A stretch of DNA of 64,000 bases from an uncultured Eubacteriales bacterium (GCA_900545585.1 UQZR01000008.1:1-64000); one strand, 5' to 3'; positions 7,678 to 17,427 are shown, counted from the stretch's first letter. Numbers and translations are program-made. The notes: a model not told the origin generated them from the sequence alone.

Positions 7678-8717
7678 CGCCCACCTGCCAGTTCCATGAG
7701 GAGCAGCTTCAGCTCGCCCTCACTATCCATATTGCGCTCGCTTTTCATACGGCGGTCCAGCACCTGACAGCGCTTCACCGCCTGACGGCACCAGTCGTGA
7801 TCCACGTTCCGCGCCGCCTGCAGCAGCAGCTTGGCGGGATAGTCGCTGCTCATGCTCCACAGCTCCTTCAGCCAAACGCGGTCCTTGCCGCCGTCCAGCG
7901 CCAGACGCGCCGTATACAGCCGCCGCAGCTCCTTGCCCAGCGCCGCCAGAATGGCGATAGGCTCCATCTGCATCCGCAGCAGCTCCGCCAGGACACCGGC
8001 GGCGCGGTCATAGTTCCGCGCCGTGACGGCGTTGGTCATGTCAAAAATGCGGGCGTCCAGCACCGGCTCCGCCACGGCGTCGATGTCCGCCATGGTGATG
8101 CGCTCGTGCTTTGCGTAGGCGGCGATCTTCTCGATCTCCGGTATCAGTCCCCGCATCAGGCTGCCGCAGGTAAACAGCAGGTGGTCCGCCGCCGTCTGGT
8201 CGATGTCGTGGCCGACGGCGGCGAACCGCCGCTTCAGCCAGTTCAGCAGGTCCTTTCGCTCCTGCTGGACGAACTCCACCTCCTGCACGTGCTCGTTCAG
8301 GGCGGCGCACAGCTTCTTCATCTTCCCGTCCCGCTTGTAGGTCAGCTGTTCGTACAGGAAGATCAGCGTGCAGTAGGGCGGGAAGTCGGACAGCAGATCG
8401 ATCAGCGCCGTCCGCTGTCCCTCGTCCAGCTTGAAGATGTCCATGTCCGTGACGGTGATGAGGGTGTGCTCCGCCATCATGGGCATGGCCTCTGCCGTCT
8501 CCGCCAGCTCCTGTACCGTCAGGCCCTTACCGGTGAGACGGTGGTAGTTGAACTCCTCGAAGCCCGCAGGGATCAGTAGCTCCTTCAGCCGCTGCGCCAT
8601 GGTCTGGAGCAGATAGCGCTCCTCACCGTAGAAAATATAGAGATTAGCCGGTACGCCTGCCTTCACGGCGGCCCGCAGCGCCTCATAGCCGCCGCTGCGG
8701 CTCTCCTTTTTTGCCAT
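7674..8717 (-). CDS. holA: DNA polymerase III subunit delta
   Basis: Clamp-loader subunit of 347 aa that opens the sliding clamp. The N-terminal segment NLYIFYGEERYLLQ is the degenerate P-loop region typical of HolA. LITVTDMDIFKLDEGQ and the C-terminal helical collar with RRLYTARLAL follow. It starts one base after the comEC stop and overlaps rnmV by four bases, so the three genes form one operon. comEC-holA adjacency is common in Firmicutes and supports both calls. Confidence 0.92.
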   Translation of the reverse strand: MAKKESRSGGYEALRAAVKAGVPANLYIFYGEERYLLQTMAQRLKELLIPAGFEEFNYHRLTGKGLTVQELAETAEAMPMMAEHTLITVTDMDIFKLDEGQRTALIDLLSDFPPYCTLIFLYEQLTYKRDGKMKKLCAALNEHVQEVEFVQQERKDLLNWLKRRFAAVGHDIDQTAADHLLFTCGSLMRGLIPEIEKIAAYAKHERITMADIDAVAEPVLDARIFDMTNAVTARNYDRAAGVLAELLRMQMEPIAILAALGKELRRLYTARLALDGGKDRVWLKELWSMSSDYPAKLLLQAARNVDHDWCRQAVKRCQVLDRRMKSERNMDSEGELKLLLMELAGGR

Positions 8718-8718
8718 G

Positions 8719-10995
8719 TCAGTCCTCTCCCTTCACCGTGACGCGCACCGTGCCCTGCCTGTCCGTGCGCCAGATGTCCGCGCCCACGTCCTCCAGCCGC
8801 TCCATAGCCTGGCCGGAGGGGTGTCCGTAGCTGTTGTCGCCCACGCTGATGATGCCCACCTCCGGCCGGGTAGCACGCAGGAACGTCTCGTCCGAGCTGT
8901 ACCGCGAGCCGTGATGGCTCACCACCAGCACCTCTATATCCGGCAGAGGATATGTCTCTGCCAGCTTCCGCTCGGTGCTCCCCGCCATGTCGCCGGTGAT
9001 CAGCAGGTCGAAATCGCCCGCCGTGGCCAGCGCCGACAGGCCCTGTTCGTTGAGGTCTCCCTCCGCCGCCACCGGCGGATAGACCGTCAGCGTCATCTCC
9101 CCCAGCGTCAGAACGGTGGGGGATGTCACGAACACCACGTCCGCGCCCTTGCGCGCCGCCAGCTCCACCAGCCGCTGCCGCACGCCGTATTCGTCCTCGA
9201 TGTCCGGCAGATACAGCGTCTCCACCGGCAGGCGCTCCATCACCTCGTACAGGCCGTTGGTGTGGTCGGCGTGGTAGTGGGTCACCACCACGCACCGCAG
9301 CTTGCGCACGCCCAGACTGGCCAGCTGATCCGCCGCCACGCCGCCTGCGTCCACGTAGCTGTTGCTGCTGCCGCAGTCCACCAGCGCCGCCTCTTTGCCG
9401 GACCACAGGGCCACGCTCTCGCCCTGCCCTACATCCAGCGCCAGGGCGTTCATGACACCGTACCGGCCGGTATCTCCCAGCCATACGGACACCGCCAGCA
9501 TCATCGCCGACAGCACCGCCGCCATGGCGTACTTCCGCCGCCGGTCCTTCGTGACGGCGCAGCCGATAAACGCGATATAGCTGTACAGCATCCAGTAGAT
9601 GAGGATGCGGTTGTTGAAATAGACGGCGTGGAACGGCAGCGCCGTCAGCGTCCGCGCCACCCACAGGATGTACTTCACCAGCGCGAAGGACACCCAGCCC
9701 AGCACCTGCCCCAGCGGCAGCCACACGAGCCCCAGCAGGGTGGTGATGAAGGCCGCCATGAAGCTCCAGCCCGCGGCGGGTACCGCCAGCAGCCCGGCCA
9801 GCGGCGCCACGATCACGAAAATGTTGAAGTACCATGCGATCAGCGGCGCGGTGAACACCATGGCTCCCAGCGTAGCCGCCAGGTTGGCCGCTAAAAAGCG
9901 GATCATCCGCTCCACCAGCCGCCGCTGCCCGTGATACCAGCCGCTCAGCGTCTGATAGAGCCGCGGTGTCAGCAGCACCATGCCCAGCGCGGCGGCAAAG
10001 CTCAATTGCAGGCTGACGCTCCCCGCCGAAAAGGGGTTGGCCAGCAGGATGACGCCCAGCGCCGCCGCCAGAGCGGTAAGGCCGTCGCTGCTCCGCCGGA
10101 ACAGCGGCGCAGTCAGCAGGAATATCTGCATGATGCAGGCCCGCACCACCGACGGCGACAGGCCCACCATCACCATATAGAACAGCAGCGCCGGTATGGT
10201 CACGGCGCACAGCGTCCGCCGCCGGTTTCCCGGAGTCAGCAGCCCCAGCAGCGTCACCAGAAACGCACAGTGCAGGCCGGACACCGCGAACAGATGGGCA
10301 AGTCCCGTCTCTTCCATCACCACGGCGTCGCCCTCCGGCAGCGCCGCACGGTCGCCGATGAGCTCCGCGATCAGAAAGCCCTGCACCGACTGGTCGTCCC
10401 AGATGGCGGCGGCCCTCTCCTGCATGGCCCGCGCCGCTCGAAGCGGCAGCCAGCGGAGCTTTCCTGCGCTGCCCTGCCCCACCTCCGGCTCGTCTCGCTG
10501 ATAGAGCAGGGCGTATACGCCTCGGGCCGTGAACTGCGTCAGCTCTGTGCCTCGGATATTGGAGGCATCCTGCCACCACGCCGCGCCGGACAGCGTCTGC
10601 CCCGGCTCCAGCGTCAGCAGCTCCTCCCCGCCATAATACGTAGCCTTGGCCCCGTGCATCCCATGGAGCCGCACCGTCACCGCAGCGCCTCGCTCCGTCT
10701 CCCACGGCCAGGTGCAGACGGTGCCGGCAAACGCCGTCTCCGTGCCGCAGAGGTCCAGCACCGGCTGCTGCACCGCCGCCTGATACGCGGTGAAATACAC
10801 CAGCGACGCCGCCAGCGGCCACAGGATCAGCCGGCTCCGGCGGAACCGCTTCTGCGTCCGGCCCCACAGGTACAGGCCCAGCGCGGCCAGCGCCAGCCCC
10901 GCCGCCGCCCACAGATACCATCCGGACCACGGCAGCAGCAGTACCAGAAACAGTCCTGCCGCAAAGGAGAACGCTATGGTGGCCAGTACGCGCAT
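8719..10995 (-). CDS. comEC: ComEC/Rec2-type DNA channel
   Basis: Membrane protein of 758 aa that in competent bacteria carries single-stranded DNA across the membrane. The order is as expected: N-terminal membrane helices and a soluble beta region, then the competence domain with LAHLFAVSGLHCAFLV near the middle, more membrane helices, and a C-terminal metallo-beta-lactamase domain with VVTHYHADHTNGLYEV and VSHHGSRYSSDE. The ATG at complement 10993-10995 has GGGGAG upstream. No other late competence gene except a lone prepilin at 37.9 kb lies in the window, so active competence is not shown. Confidence 0.92.
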   Translation of the reverse strand: MRVLATIAFSFAAGLFLVLLLPWSGWYLWAAAGLALAALGLYLWGRTQKRFRRSRLILWPLAASLVYFTAYQAAVQQPVLDLCGTETAFAGTVCTWPWETERGAAVTVRLHGMHGAKATYYGGEELLTLEPGQTLSGAAWWQDASNIRGTELTQFTARGVYALLYQRDEPEVGQGSAGKLRWLPLRAARAMQERAAAIWDDQSVQGFLIAELIGDRAALPEGDAVVMEETGLAHLFAVSGLHCAFLVTLLGLLTPGNRRRTLCAVTIPALLFYMVMVGLSPSVVRACIMQIFLLTAPLFRRSSDGLTALAAALGVILLANPFSAGSVSLQLSFAAALGMVLLTPRLYQTLSGWYHGQRRLVERMIRFLAANLAATLGAMVFTAPLIAWYFNIFVIVAPLAGLLAVPAAGWSFMAAFITTLLGLVWLPLGQVLGWVSFALVKYILWVARTLTALPFHAVYFNNRILIYWMLYSYIAFIGCAVTKDRRRKYAMAAVLSAMMLAVSVWLGDTGRYGVMNALALDVGQGESVALWSGKEAALVDCGSSNSYVDAGGVAADQLASLGVRKLRCVVVTHYHADHTNGLYEVMERLPVETLYLPDIEDEYGVRQRLVELAARKGADVVFVTSPTVLTLGEMTLTVYPPVAAEGDLNEQGLSALATAGDFDLLITGDMAGSTERKLAETYPLPDIEVLVVSHHGSRYSSDETFLRATRPEVGIISVGDNSYGHPSGQAMERLEDVGADIWRTDRQGTVRVTVKGED

Positions 10996-11028
10996 ATGCT
11001 CTCCCCTTTCCGCTTTCTTAACCTTATT

Positions 11029-11057
11029 ATTGTACCAGATATGCCGCGCCGCCGCAA
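11029..11057 (-). promoter_or_regulatory. Promoter of comEC-holA-rnmV
   Basis: TTGCGG (complement 11052-11057), 17 bases, TACAAT (11029-11034), about 33 bases before the comEC start. Confidence 0.5.
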
Positions 11058-11064
11058 GGGCGCA

Positions 11065-11104
11065 AAAAAGGACTTCCTGTACCCTCGTACAGGAAGTCCT
11101 TTTT
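11065..11104. terminator. Terminator between the thioesterase gene and comEC
   Basis: Eighteen-base perfect stem from AAAAAGGACTTCCTGTAC, loop CCTC, and the complement ending in five T. It ends the minus-strand thioesterase transcript just before the comEC promoter. Confidence 0.85.
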
Positions 11105-11116
11105 GCCGTATCTGCT

Positions 11117-11518
11117 TTACTTGACCTTATGCAGCTTGTCGCTGCACTTCTGCTGGAACCGCGCGTTATCGATGACGGCGCGGGTATGGGTGCCCTCGCC
11201 GATCAGGCCGTCCTCGTCGGAGGCGCTGACCTTGAAGGTGATCATCTTGCCGTTGGCGGAGACGCCCGTCACCTCGGCGGTGGCGGTGATCTTCATTCCC
11301 ACGGGGGTGGGAGCCAGATGGCTGGACGCGATCTCCACGCCCACGGTGCCCTTGCCCTCCGGCAGCTCGTTCTGCACGCACCACATGGCGGCGCACTCCA
11401 TCAGGGCCATCATGTAGGGGGTGCCCAGCACCTCCAGCCCGCCGGAGCCGATGGCTTTGGCGGTCATGTCGGCGGTCACGGTCTTTTCCACGGTATGGGT
11501 CATGCCGGTCTCGATCAT
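11117..11518 (-). CDS. FlK-like hotdog thioesterase
   Basis: Protein of 133 aa resembling fluoroacetyl-CoA thioesterase FlK: GTPYMMALMECAAMW, then SSHLAPTPVGM, and a C-terminal EGTHTRAVID. Thr33, Glu41 and His67 keep the 8- and 26-residue spacing of the FlK Thr/Glu/His triad, so hydrolysis of a short acyl-CoA is likely. Fluoroacetate itself is not implied; the physiological substrate is unknown. AGGAGG lies seven bases before the ATG. The gene lies between the potD end and comEC, ends at its own terminator, and could be read from upstream of potABCD or from an unseen promoter. Confidence 0.8.
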   Translation of the reverse strand: MIETGMTHTVEKTVTADMTAKAIGSGGLEVLGTPYMMALMECAAMWCVQNELPEGKGTVGVEIASSHLAPTPVGMKITATAEVTGVSANGKMITFKVSASDEDGLIGEGTHTRAVIDNARFQQKCSDKLHKVK

Positions 11519-11617
11519 GTTCGTACCTCCTGATTTAAAATTTTCCTCGCACCTTGGCCGCAGCTGTATCCGCGGCCACAGGCGCGGTGCTGTTTTGTCC
11601 TCAAAGAGCCCGCGGTG

Positions 11618-12697
11618 TTACACGCCCAGCTGGGTCCACAGCATGTCGTAGTATTTCAGCGTCTCCTGAGGCAGGTTCACATACAGCTCGCAGCGATCCA
11701 GCACGTCGGCCGGTGCCGCCATGATGTTGTAGAGCTCCTGATCCAGCGCCTCACCGTTCTGCTCCTCGTAGTAGGCGGGGTACTCCGCCAGCGCCTCGGC
11801 GTTGGGGGAGGCATACCAGATATAGTCCATATTGGCCAGGCTGGCGTCCGTTCCGGCGATGAAGTTGATCCACTCCATGGCCTCGTCCTTATGCTGGCTG
11901 GACTTCAGGACGCACATGGCGTCCACGAACCAGTTGCTGCCCTCCTCGGGCACCACGAAGGCCAGATCCCCGTTGTTCTCCAGCATGGTCAGATAGTCGC
12001 CGGCATAGTACATGGCGATGGCCGCGTTGCCGCCCTCCATCTTGCCGAAGATCTCATCCATGACGAAGGCCTGATACACGCCCTTGTCCTTGGCGTTCTT
12101 CACCATCTGGAACGCCTCATCGAGCTGAGCCTCGTCGGTGGTGTTGATGTCGTAGCCCAGATAGCACAGGGCCGCCATCAGCGCGTCGCGGGAGTTGTTG
12201 ATCATCAGCACCTGTCCGGCGTACTTCTCGTCAAACATAGCCCCCCAGCTGGTGATGGGCTCATCCACCATCTTGGTGTTGTAGATGATGCCCACAGTAC
12301 CCCAGCTGTAGGGCACGGTGTACTTGTTCTCCGGATCGAAGCTCAGGGACTTGTACTGCGGATCGATGAGGTCATAGTTGGGGATGGCGCTGTAATCCAG
12401 CTCTGCCAGCATCCCCTCGTCGATAAGCCGCCCGATCATGTAATCGGAGGGCACGATCACGTCGAAATCCGCGCCGCCGGTCTGGAGCAGGGAGTACAGC
12501 GTCTCGTTGCTCTCCGCCGTCTGATAGTTGACATGGATACCGGTCTGGGCCTCAAATTCGCCGATAAGAGACTCGTCGATATACTCGCCCCAGCTGCACA
12601 CGTTGACAACACGCTGCTCCTTGCCTCCGTCGCCGCAGCCGGCCAGCAGTCCCACGGTCATCATGACCGTCAGCACAAACGCGATGATTCTTTTCAA
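11618..12697 (-). CDS. potD: Spermidine/putrescine-binding lipoprotein
   Basis: Extracellular solute-binding protein of 359 aa. The signal peptide ends in LLAGC with the lipidated Cys at residue 21, then the mature start VVNVCSWGEYIDESLIGEFE, typical of PotD/PotF. The start codon is TTG (complement 12695-12697) with AGGAGG eight bases upstream; no ATG fits. It is the last gene of potA-potB-potC-potD. It delivers polyamines to the PotBC channel; related family members bind other cationic or amino compounds, so substrate choice is inferred from the whole operon. Confidence 0.9.
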   Translation of the reverse strand: MKRIIAFVLTVMMTVGLLAGCGDGGKEQRVVNVCSWGEYIDESLIGEFEAQTGIHVNYQTAESNETLYSLLQTGGADFDVIVPSDYMIGRLIDEGMLAELDYSAIPNYDLIDPQYKSLSFDPENKYTVPYSWGTVGIIYNTKMVDEPITSWGAMFDEKYAGQVLMINNSRDALMAALCYLGYDINTTDEAQLDEAFQMVKNAKDKGVYQAFVMDEIFGKMEGGNAAIAMYYAGDYLTMLENNGDLAFVVPEEGSNWFVDAMCVLKSSQHKDEAMEWINFIAGTDASLANMDYIWYASPNAEALAEYPAYYEEQNGEALDQELYNIMAAPADVLDRCELYVNLPQETLKYYDMLWTQLGV

Positions 12698-12746
12698 TGC
12701 TTTATCCTCCTGAAATAGAATATTATTAAATGGTCAGAGCGCCTGC

Positions 12747-13616
12747 TCACCTCTGCTGCATGACCTTGCGCTCCTGGCGGGATTCCCGCACATTGATGAT
12801 GACCAGCAGCAGCAGCACCGTACCGAACAGCAGCGCGGAGATGGCGTTGATCTGCGGGCTGACACGCTTTTTTGTCATGCCGTAGATGGTCATGGCCAGC
12901 GTGGATACGGACGAGCCCGCCGTAAAATAACTGATGACAAAGTCATCGATGGACATGGTAAATGCCGTCAGTGCTCCGGATACGATGCCCGGCTTGATCT
13001 CCGGCAGGATGACCTTCCAGAACGCCTGCATCCACGTACAGCCCAGATCCTGCGCCGCGTCCACCAGATTCTTGTCCATCTGCCGCAGCTTGGGGCCTAC
13101 GGACAGGATGACATATGGGATGTTGAAGCATACATGGGCGATGAGCAGGGTACCGAAGCCCATGGTCAGCCGCTCCGGCAGGACTACCAGACTCTGCCAG
13201 CTGTTGACCCAGCCGGCAAAAGTGCCCCATCCGTTGAAAAAGGCCACGAACAGCAGGCACAGACTGACGCCGGTGACAATATCGGCGTTCATCATGGGAA
13301 TGCTGTTCACCATCATCAGCGGGTCGCGAGCCCTGCGGCGCATGGCATGGAAGCCGATGGACGCGAAGGTGCCCGCCACCGTGGCGATGACCGTGGCCAG
13401 CAGGCTCACCAGCAGCGTGGTATACACGCTCTGCATAATGATGCGATTCTGGAACAGCTTTGCATACCACATCAGGGAGAAGCCCTTCCACACGGTGTTG
13501 CTGTTTCCCGCGTTGAAGGAAAACACGATCAGCAGCACGATGGGCGCATACAGGAAAATGCCGGTCAGCGCCATGAAAAAGCGGCTGCCGAACCGCACGT
13601 CTCTTTTCTTTTTCAC
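12747..13616 (-). CDS. potC: Spermidine/putrescine ABC transporter permease PotC
   Basis: Inner-membrane permease of 289 aa with about six helices and the cytoplasmic EAA-type loop DAAQDLGCTWMQAFWKVILP that docks on PotA. The start is GTG (complement 13614-13616), overlapping the potB stop as GTGA. A motif SIDDFVISYFTAGSSVSTL near the C-terminus is characteristic of PotC. Partner of PotB in the channel. Confidence 0.9.
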   Translation of the reverse strand: MKKKRDVRFGSRFFMALTGIFLYAPIVLLIVFSFNAGNSNTVWKGFSLMWYAKLFQNRIIMQSVYTTLLVSLLATVIATVAGTFASIGFHAMRRRARDPLMMVNSIPMMNADIVTGVSLCLLFVAFFNGWGTFAGWVNSWQSLVVLPERLTMGFGTLLIAHVCFNIPYVILSVGPKLRQMDKNLVDAAQDLGCTWMQAFWKVILPEIKPGIVSGALTAFTMSIDDFVISYFTAGSSVSTLAMTIYGMTKKRVSPQINAISALLFGTVLLLLVIINVRESRQERKVMQQR

Positions 13617-14467
13617 AGCATCACCGCCTGTTCCTCGCCTTCACCGAAGCGATTCATCACCAGCATGCAGATGACCACGATGACCATCATCACCAGCGAG
13701 ATGGCCGCGCCCAGCTGTGGGTTGTACGCGCCGCCCAAAAACTGCCGCTCGATGAGGTCGCCCAGCAGCAGCTCCGTGCCGCCGCCCAGCATCCGGCTGA
13801 TGGCGAAGGTGGACACCGATGGCACGAACACCATGGTGATGCCCGACAGCACGCCCGGCAGCGACAGGGGCAGAATGACCTTGCGGAACACCGTCACTGA
13901 GTTGGCGCCCAGATCCCTGGCCGCCTCCAACAGCGAGCGGTCCATCTTTCCGATGACCGAGTAGATAGGCAGGATCATGAAGGGCAGATAGTTATACACC
14001 ATGCCCAGCACCACCGCGCCCTGAGTATCCATCATCGGAAAAAACTCGATGCTGCTGCCCGTGATGCTGTTGTACAGCGCAATAAGCCCGATCTTCTGGA
14101 ACAGCTGGTTCAAAAGCCCGTTGTTCTCCAGAATGGTCATCCACGAGTACGTCCGCAGCAGGAAGTTGATCCACATGGGCAGCATGATCAGCACCATGGC
14201 GATCCGCTGGAAGGCTGCGCCCTCGCGGCTGATGAAATACGCCACCGGGTAGCCGATGAGCAGGCAGATGGCCGTGGCGATGATGGCCAGCTTAAAGGAC
14301 CGGCCGAACACGGCGGCGTAGCCGCCCATCTGCACGAAGTTGTCCAGCGTAGCCCCGCCCGCTCCGTCGGAGAAGGCATAGACGACCATGATGATGATGG
14401 GTGCCACCACGAAAATGGCCATCCACACCACATACGGTATGGCGAAATGGGAGAGCTTAGTCTTCAT
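13613..14467 (-). CDS. potB: Spermidine/putrescine ABC transporter permease PotB
   Basis: Permease of 284 aa beginning [20 protein letters not shown], with about six helices and the EAA-type loop [20 protein letters not shown]. The start at complement 14465-14467 lies inside the potA end (11-base overlap) and has AGGAGG upstream. A longer frame to 14518 has no support. It forms the membrane channel with PotC. Confidence 0.9.
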   Translation of the reverse strand: MKTKLSHFAIPYVVWMAIFVVAPIIIMVVYAFSDGAGGATLDNFVQMGGYAAVFGRSFKLAIIATAICLLIGYPVAYFISREGAAFQRIAMVLIMLPMWINFLLRTYSWMTILENNGLLNQLFQKIGLIALYNSITGSSIEFFPMMDTQGAVVLGMVYNYLPFMILPIYSVIGKMDRSLLEAARDLGANSVTVFRKVILPLSLPGVLSGITMVFVPSVSTFAISRMLGGGTELLLGDLIERQFLGGAYNPQLGAAISLVMMVIVVICMLVMNRFGEGEEQAVML

Positions 14468-15599
14468 CCTCGCTCTCCTCCTCTTCCAGCTCCACGCTGG
14501 CGTCCGCCAATTCCTCATACTCCTCGGAATAGGAGGAGTAGTCGCCGAACATTCCGGAATATTCGCTCTTCTTCATAATGTGGAAGCCCTCGGGGTCGAT
14601 CTTCACGCCGATGCGTGCGCCCACCGGCGAGTGGTCGGTGGTCTGGATGAGCCACTTGAAGCCCCGGAAGTCCACGATGATGTCGTACTGCATCCCCTTG
14701 AACGTCACGTTGGTGACGGTGCCGATGAGCTGGCCCTGCTCCACGGGGACAATGTCGATATCCTCGGGGCGGATGACCACGTCCACCGGCTCGTTCTCGG
14801 CGAAGCCCGCGTCCACGCAGGGGAACTCCTTGCCGTACATTTTCACGACCTTATCCCGGACCATGACGCCGTTGAGGATGTTGCTCTCGCCGATGAAGTC
14901 CGCCACAAAGGCGTTCTTCGGCTCGTTGTAGATATCCTCCGGCGTGCCGATCTGCTGGATGCGGCCCTTGTCCATCACCACCACGGTGTCGGACATGGTC
15001 AGCGCCTCCTCCTGGTCGTGGGTCACATATATAAACGTTATGCCCATCTGCTGCTGGATACGCTTCAGCTCGTTCTGCATATCCTTGCGCAGGCGCAGAT
15101 CCAACGCGCCCAGCGGCTCGTCCAGAAGCAGTACCTTCGGACGGTTCACCAGTGCGCGGGCGATGGCCACCCGCTGCTGCTGGCCGCCGGACAGCTGGTC
15201 GATGCGGCGGCGGTCAAAGCCCTTCAGGCTGACCACCTCCAGCATTTCGGTGACACGCTGCCGTATCTCCGCCTCCGGCACTTTGGCGATGCGCAGGCCG
15301 AAGGCGATGTTTTCAAACACATCCAGATGCGGGAACAGCGCATATTTCTGGAACACCGTGTTGATCTGCCGTTTGTGTGGCGGAACGTCATTGATCCTCA
15401 CCCCGTCAAAGGTCACATCACCGGAAGTGGGTGTGGTAAACCCACCGATGATGCGCAGCGTTGTGGTCTTGCCGCAGCCGCTGGGTCCAAGCAGTGTGAG
15501 GAATTCAGAATCGTTGATATAAAGATTGATGTTATCGAGAACCAGCTCGTCGTCAAACGCCATGCAGAGATTCCGCAGGCGAATCAACTCTTTGGCCAT
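14457..15599 (-). CDS. potA: Spermidine/putrescine ABC transporter ATPase
   Basis: ATP-binding subunit of 380 aa. Walker A GPSGCGKT is at residues 38-45, with signature [15 protein letters not shown] and Walker [15 protein letters not shown]-terminal TOBE regulatory domain follows. The extreme C-terminus is acidic ([11 protein letters not shown]) and partly overlaps potB. GGGAGG lies four bases before the ATG. First gene of the pot operon. Confidence 0.93.
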   Translation of the reverse strand: MAKELIRLRNLCMAFDDELVLDNINLYINDSEFLTLLGPSGCGKTTTLRIIGGFTTPTSGDVTFDGVRINDVPPHKRQINTVFQKYALFPHLDVFENIAFGLRIAKVPEAEIRQRVTEMLEVVSLKGFDRRRIDQLSGGQQQRVAIARALVNRPKVLLLDEPLGALDLRLRKDMQNELKRIQQQMGITFIYVTHDQEEALTMSDTVVVMDKGRIQQIGTPEDIYNEPKNAFVADFIGESNILNGVMVRDKVVKMYGKEFPCVDAGFAENEPVDVVIRPEDIDIVPVEQGQLIGTVTNVTFKGMQYDIIVDFRGFKWLIQTTDHSPVGARIGVKIDPEGFHIMKKSEYSGMFGDYSSYSEEYEELADASVELEEEESEDED

Positions 15600-15695
15600 T
15601 TATCCTCCCCCGTTCATACATAAAATAACCCTCCTCCCCGGAAACCGCCGGCGCCTGTTCCTGCGCCGCTTTTTCCGTCGAAAGAAAGCAGGTAC

Positions 15696-15724
15696 AATAT
15701 ATATGGTATCCCCCCAAAAGTCAA
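15696..15724 (-). promoter_or_regulatory. Promoter of potABCD
   Basis: TTGACT (complement 15719-15724), 17 bases, TATATT (15696-15701); leader of about 90 bases before potA. Confidence 0.65.
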
Positions 15725-15744
15725 TGCCTTTTCCCGCTTTTCCC

Positions 15745-15780
15745 AAAAAAAATCGCGCGGGGCTGCGTCAGCAGCTCCGC
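15745..15780 (-). terminator. Terminator of the pseudouridine synthase gene
   Basis: On the minus strand GCGGAGCTGC, loop TGAC, GCAGCCCCGC (one A/C mismatch), followed by GCGA and eight T. Confidence 0.75.
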
Positions 15781-15789
15781 ACGACGTTT

Positions 15790-16746
15790 TCAGCCGAAAT
15801 ATTTTGCCCGGAACGGCACGTTTTCCACCGTAAAAGTCCTGCCCCGCAGGTAGTTCAGGATTCCCGCGTCCGTGGGCAGGTCGAAGGTCAGCTCATAGGC
15901 ATACAGCGCCTGCCGCGTCTCCCCGTACCGGCGGTTGACGTCGCCCCGTCCGTACTTACCGTCCCCCAGCAGCGGACAGCCCAGATCGGCAAAGGACGCC
16001 CGGATCTGGTGAGTACGCCCCGTCTCCAGCCCCACCTCCACCAGAGACAGCTCGCCCCGCGTCTCCAGCGTGCGGTAGTCCGTCACGGCGGTCTTGCCGC
16101 CAGGTACCGGCTTGTGGTACACCGCCACCTGCTTTTTCTGCTCATCCTTCAGCAGGAAGCACTCGATCCTGCCCTCCGGCGGCTTGGGACGCCCCACGGT
16201 GATGCACAGATAGCGCTTGTCGATCTCCCGCAGCCGGATCTTCTCGTTGATGATCCGCAGCGTCTCGGCGTTCTTGGCGGCGATGACCATGCCTCCTGTG
16301 TTGCGGTCGATGCGGTTGCACAGCGCGGGAGCGAAGGCGTTCTCCCAGCGGGGGTTCCACTCCCGCTTCTGATAGAGGTACGCCTGGATGTGGTTGATGA
16401 GGGTGTTCACCTTCTCCGTCTCGTCAGCGTGGACCACCAGCCCCGGCCGCTTGTTGACCAGCAGCAGGTTCTCGTCCTCGTACACCACGTCCACCTGCGG
16501 CTTGAACAGCGTCAGGAAAAGATTCTCCTCCGACGGCTTGTCAAAGAACTCGTCGTTGATGTATAATTGCACCACATCGCCCTGGGCCAGCCGCTGGTCC
16601 CGCTGGGCCCGTGCGCCGTTGACCTTGATGCGCTTGATGCGTATGTACTTCTGCATCAGCGCCGGCGGCAGCAGCGGCAGCGCCTTGGACACGAAGCGGT
16701 CCAGCCGTACTCCGGCGTCGTTTTTCCCGATGGTCAGCTCCCGCAT
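15790..16746 (-). CDS. RluA/RluD-family 23S rRNA pseudouridine synthase
   Basis: Protein of 318 aa with an N-terminal S4 RNA-binding domain (VRLDRFVSKAL onward, about residues 10-70) and a pseudouridine synthase domain. The catalytic Asp is in CNRIDRNTGG, a variant of the common HRLDRDTSG motif. LETGRTHQIRASF and LGDGKYG complete the family signature. The start at complement 16744-16746 has GGGAGGTG five bases upstream. Exact uridine targets cannot be told from sequence; RluC- and RluD-like enzymes modify 23S rRNA. Single-gene unit, divergent from the DUF177 gene. Confidence 0.88.
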   Translation of the reverse strand: MRELTIGKNDAGVRLDRFVSKALPLLPPALMQKYIRIKRIKVNGARAQRDQRLAQGDVVQLYINDEFFDKPSEENLFLTLFKPQVDVVYEDENLLLVNKRPGLVVHADETEKVNTLINHIQAYLYQKREWNPRWENAFAPALCNRIDRNTGGMVIAAKNAETLRIINEKIRLREIDKRYLCITVGRPKPPEGRIECFLLKDEQKKQVAVYHKPVPGGKTAVTDYRTLETRGELSLVEVGLETGRTHQIRASFADLGCPLLGDGKYGRGDVNRRYGETRQALYAYELTFDLPTDAGILNYLRGRTFTVENVPFRAKYFG

Positions 16747-16774
16747 GGGCGCACCTCCCTTGTGTTCTCCGTCC

Positions 16775-16802
16775 ATTGTAACCGCTTTTGGAAAAAAGTC
16801 AA
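16775..16802 (-). promoter_or_regulatory. Promoter of the pseudouridine synthase gene
   Basis: TTGACT (complement 16797-16802), 16 bases, TACAAT (16775-16780). Its -35 box lies 20 bases from the -35 of the opposite promoter. Confidence 0.6.
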
Positions 16803-16821
16803 AATATTTGTGAGAAAATGT

Positions 16822-16850
16822 TTGACAAGGGATTTTGTGTCGGCTATAAT
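16822..16850 (+). promoter_or_regulatory. Consensus promoter of the DUF177-rpmF operon
   Basis: Perfect TTGACA (16822-16827), 17-base spacer and perfect TATAAT (16845-16850), in keeping with a strongly expressed ribosomal protein gene. Confidence 0.85.
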
Positions 16851-16877
16851 ACTACTCGTGTCATTGCGAGGTGTACT

Positions 16878-17378
16878 ATGCGTCTGAACGTAAACAAGCT
16901 GCTGCATACCCCCGGCTCCCGGCAGGAGATCCATTTTGAGATGGACCTTTCCGATCTGGAGTTCGGCGGTACTTATCCTGTAACGCGACCGGTTGTTGTG
17001 GACGGCCAGCTGCGGAATCAGGCGGGTATGCTGCTGTGTGAGCTTCAGATCACCACCACGCTCCACTGCATCTGCGACCGCTGCGCCCAGGCGTTCGATC
17101 AGGAGAAATCCACGGACTACGCCTGTGTGCTGGCCGAGGAGCGTCAGTCCGATGAGGATGACGACATCGTGCTGTTGGACGACGATGAGGTGGATGTGAC
17201 GGAACTGGCGCGGGACGCCTTTATCCTCGATATGGACACGAAATTTCTCTGCTCTGAGGACTGCAAGGGACTATGTCCCGGCTGCGGTGCCGACCTGAAC
17301 CGCGAGAGCTGCCGCTGCAAGAGGGCGGTGGATCCCCGGCTGGCCAAGCTGGCGCAGCTGTTGCAGAAGGACGAGTGA
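16878..17378 (+). CDS. DUF177 (YceD-like) protein
   Basis: Protein of 166 aa upstream of rpmF, the standard position of the DUF177/YceD family. Seen: CICDRCAQAF in the middle, an acidic stretch (DEDDDIVLLDDDEVD), then a C-terminal cysteine cluster in CPGCGADLNRESCRCK that probably binds zinc. In other bacteria the family is linked to 23S rRNA accumulation; its molecular role is unsettled. The start at 16878 has GAGGTG upstream. Fifty bases separate it from rpmF, and both are read from one consensus promoter. Confidence 0.85.
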   Translation: MRLNVNKLLHTPGSRQEIHFEMDLSDLEFGGTYPVTRPVVVDGQLRNQAGMLLCELQITTTLHCICDRCAQAFDQEKSTDYACVLAEERQSDEDDDIVLLDDDEVDVTELARDAFILDMDTKFLCSEDCKGLCPGCGADLNRESCRCKRAVDPRLAKLAQLLQKDE

Positions 17379-17427
17379 ATCCATTATAAATTGCTGCTCA
17401 GGCAGTTAATACCAAGGAGGTGTCAAC

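Noticed and set aside
8663..10930. A 755-codon open frame on the same strand as comEC
   Set aside because: The translation is Arg/Gly/Ala-rich low-complexity without domains, typical of a shifted frame in GC-rich DNA. comEC has clear domains over the same bases.
11555..11578. Hairpin TGGCCGC/GCGGCCA between potD and the thioesterase gene as a terminator
   Set aside because: Seven-base stem with a ten-base loop and no T-run on the minus strand.
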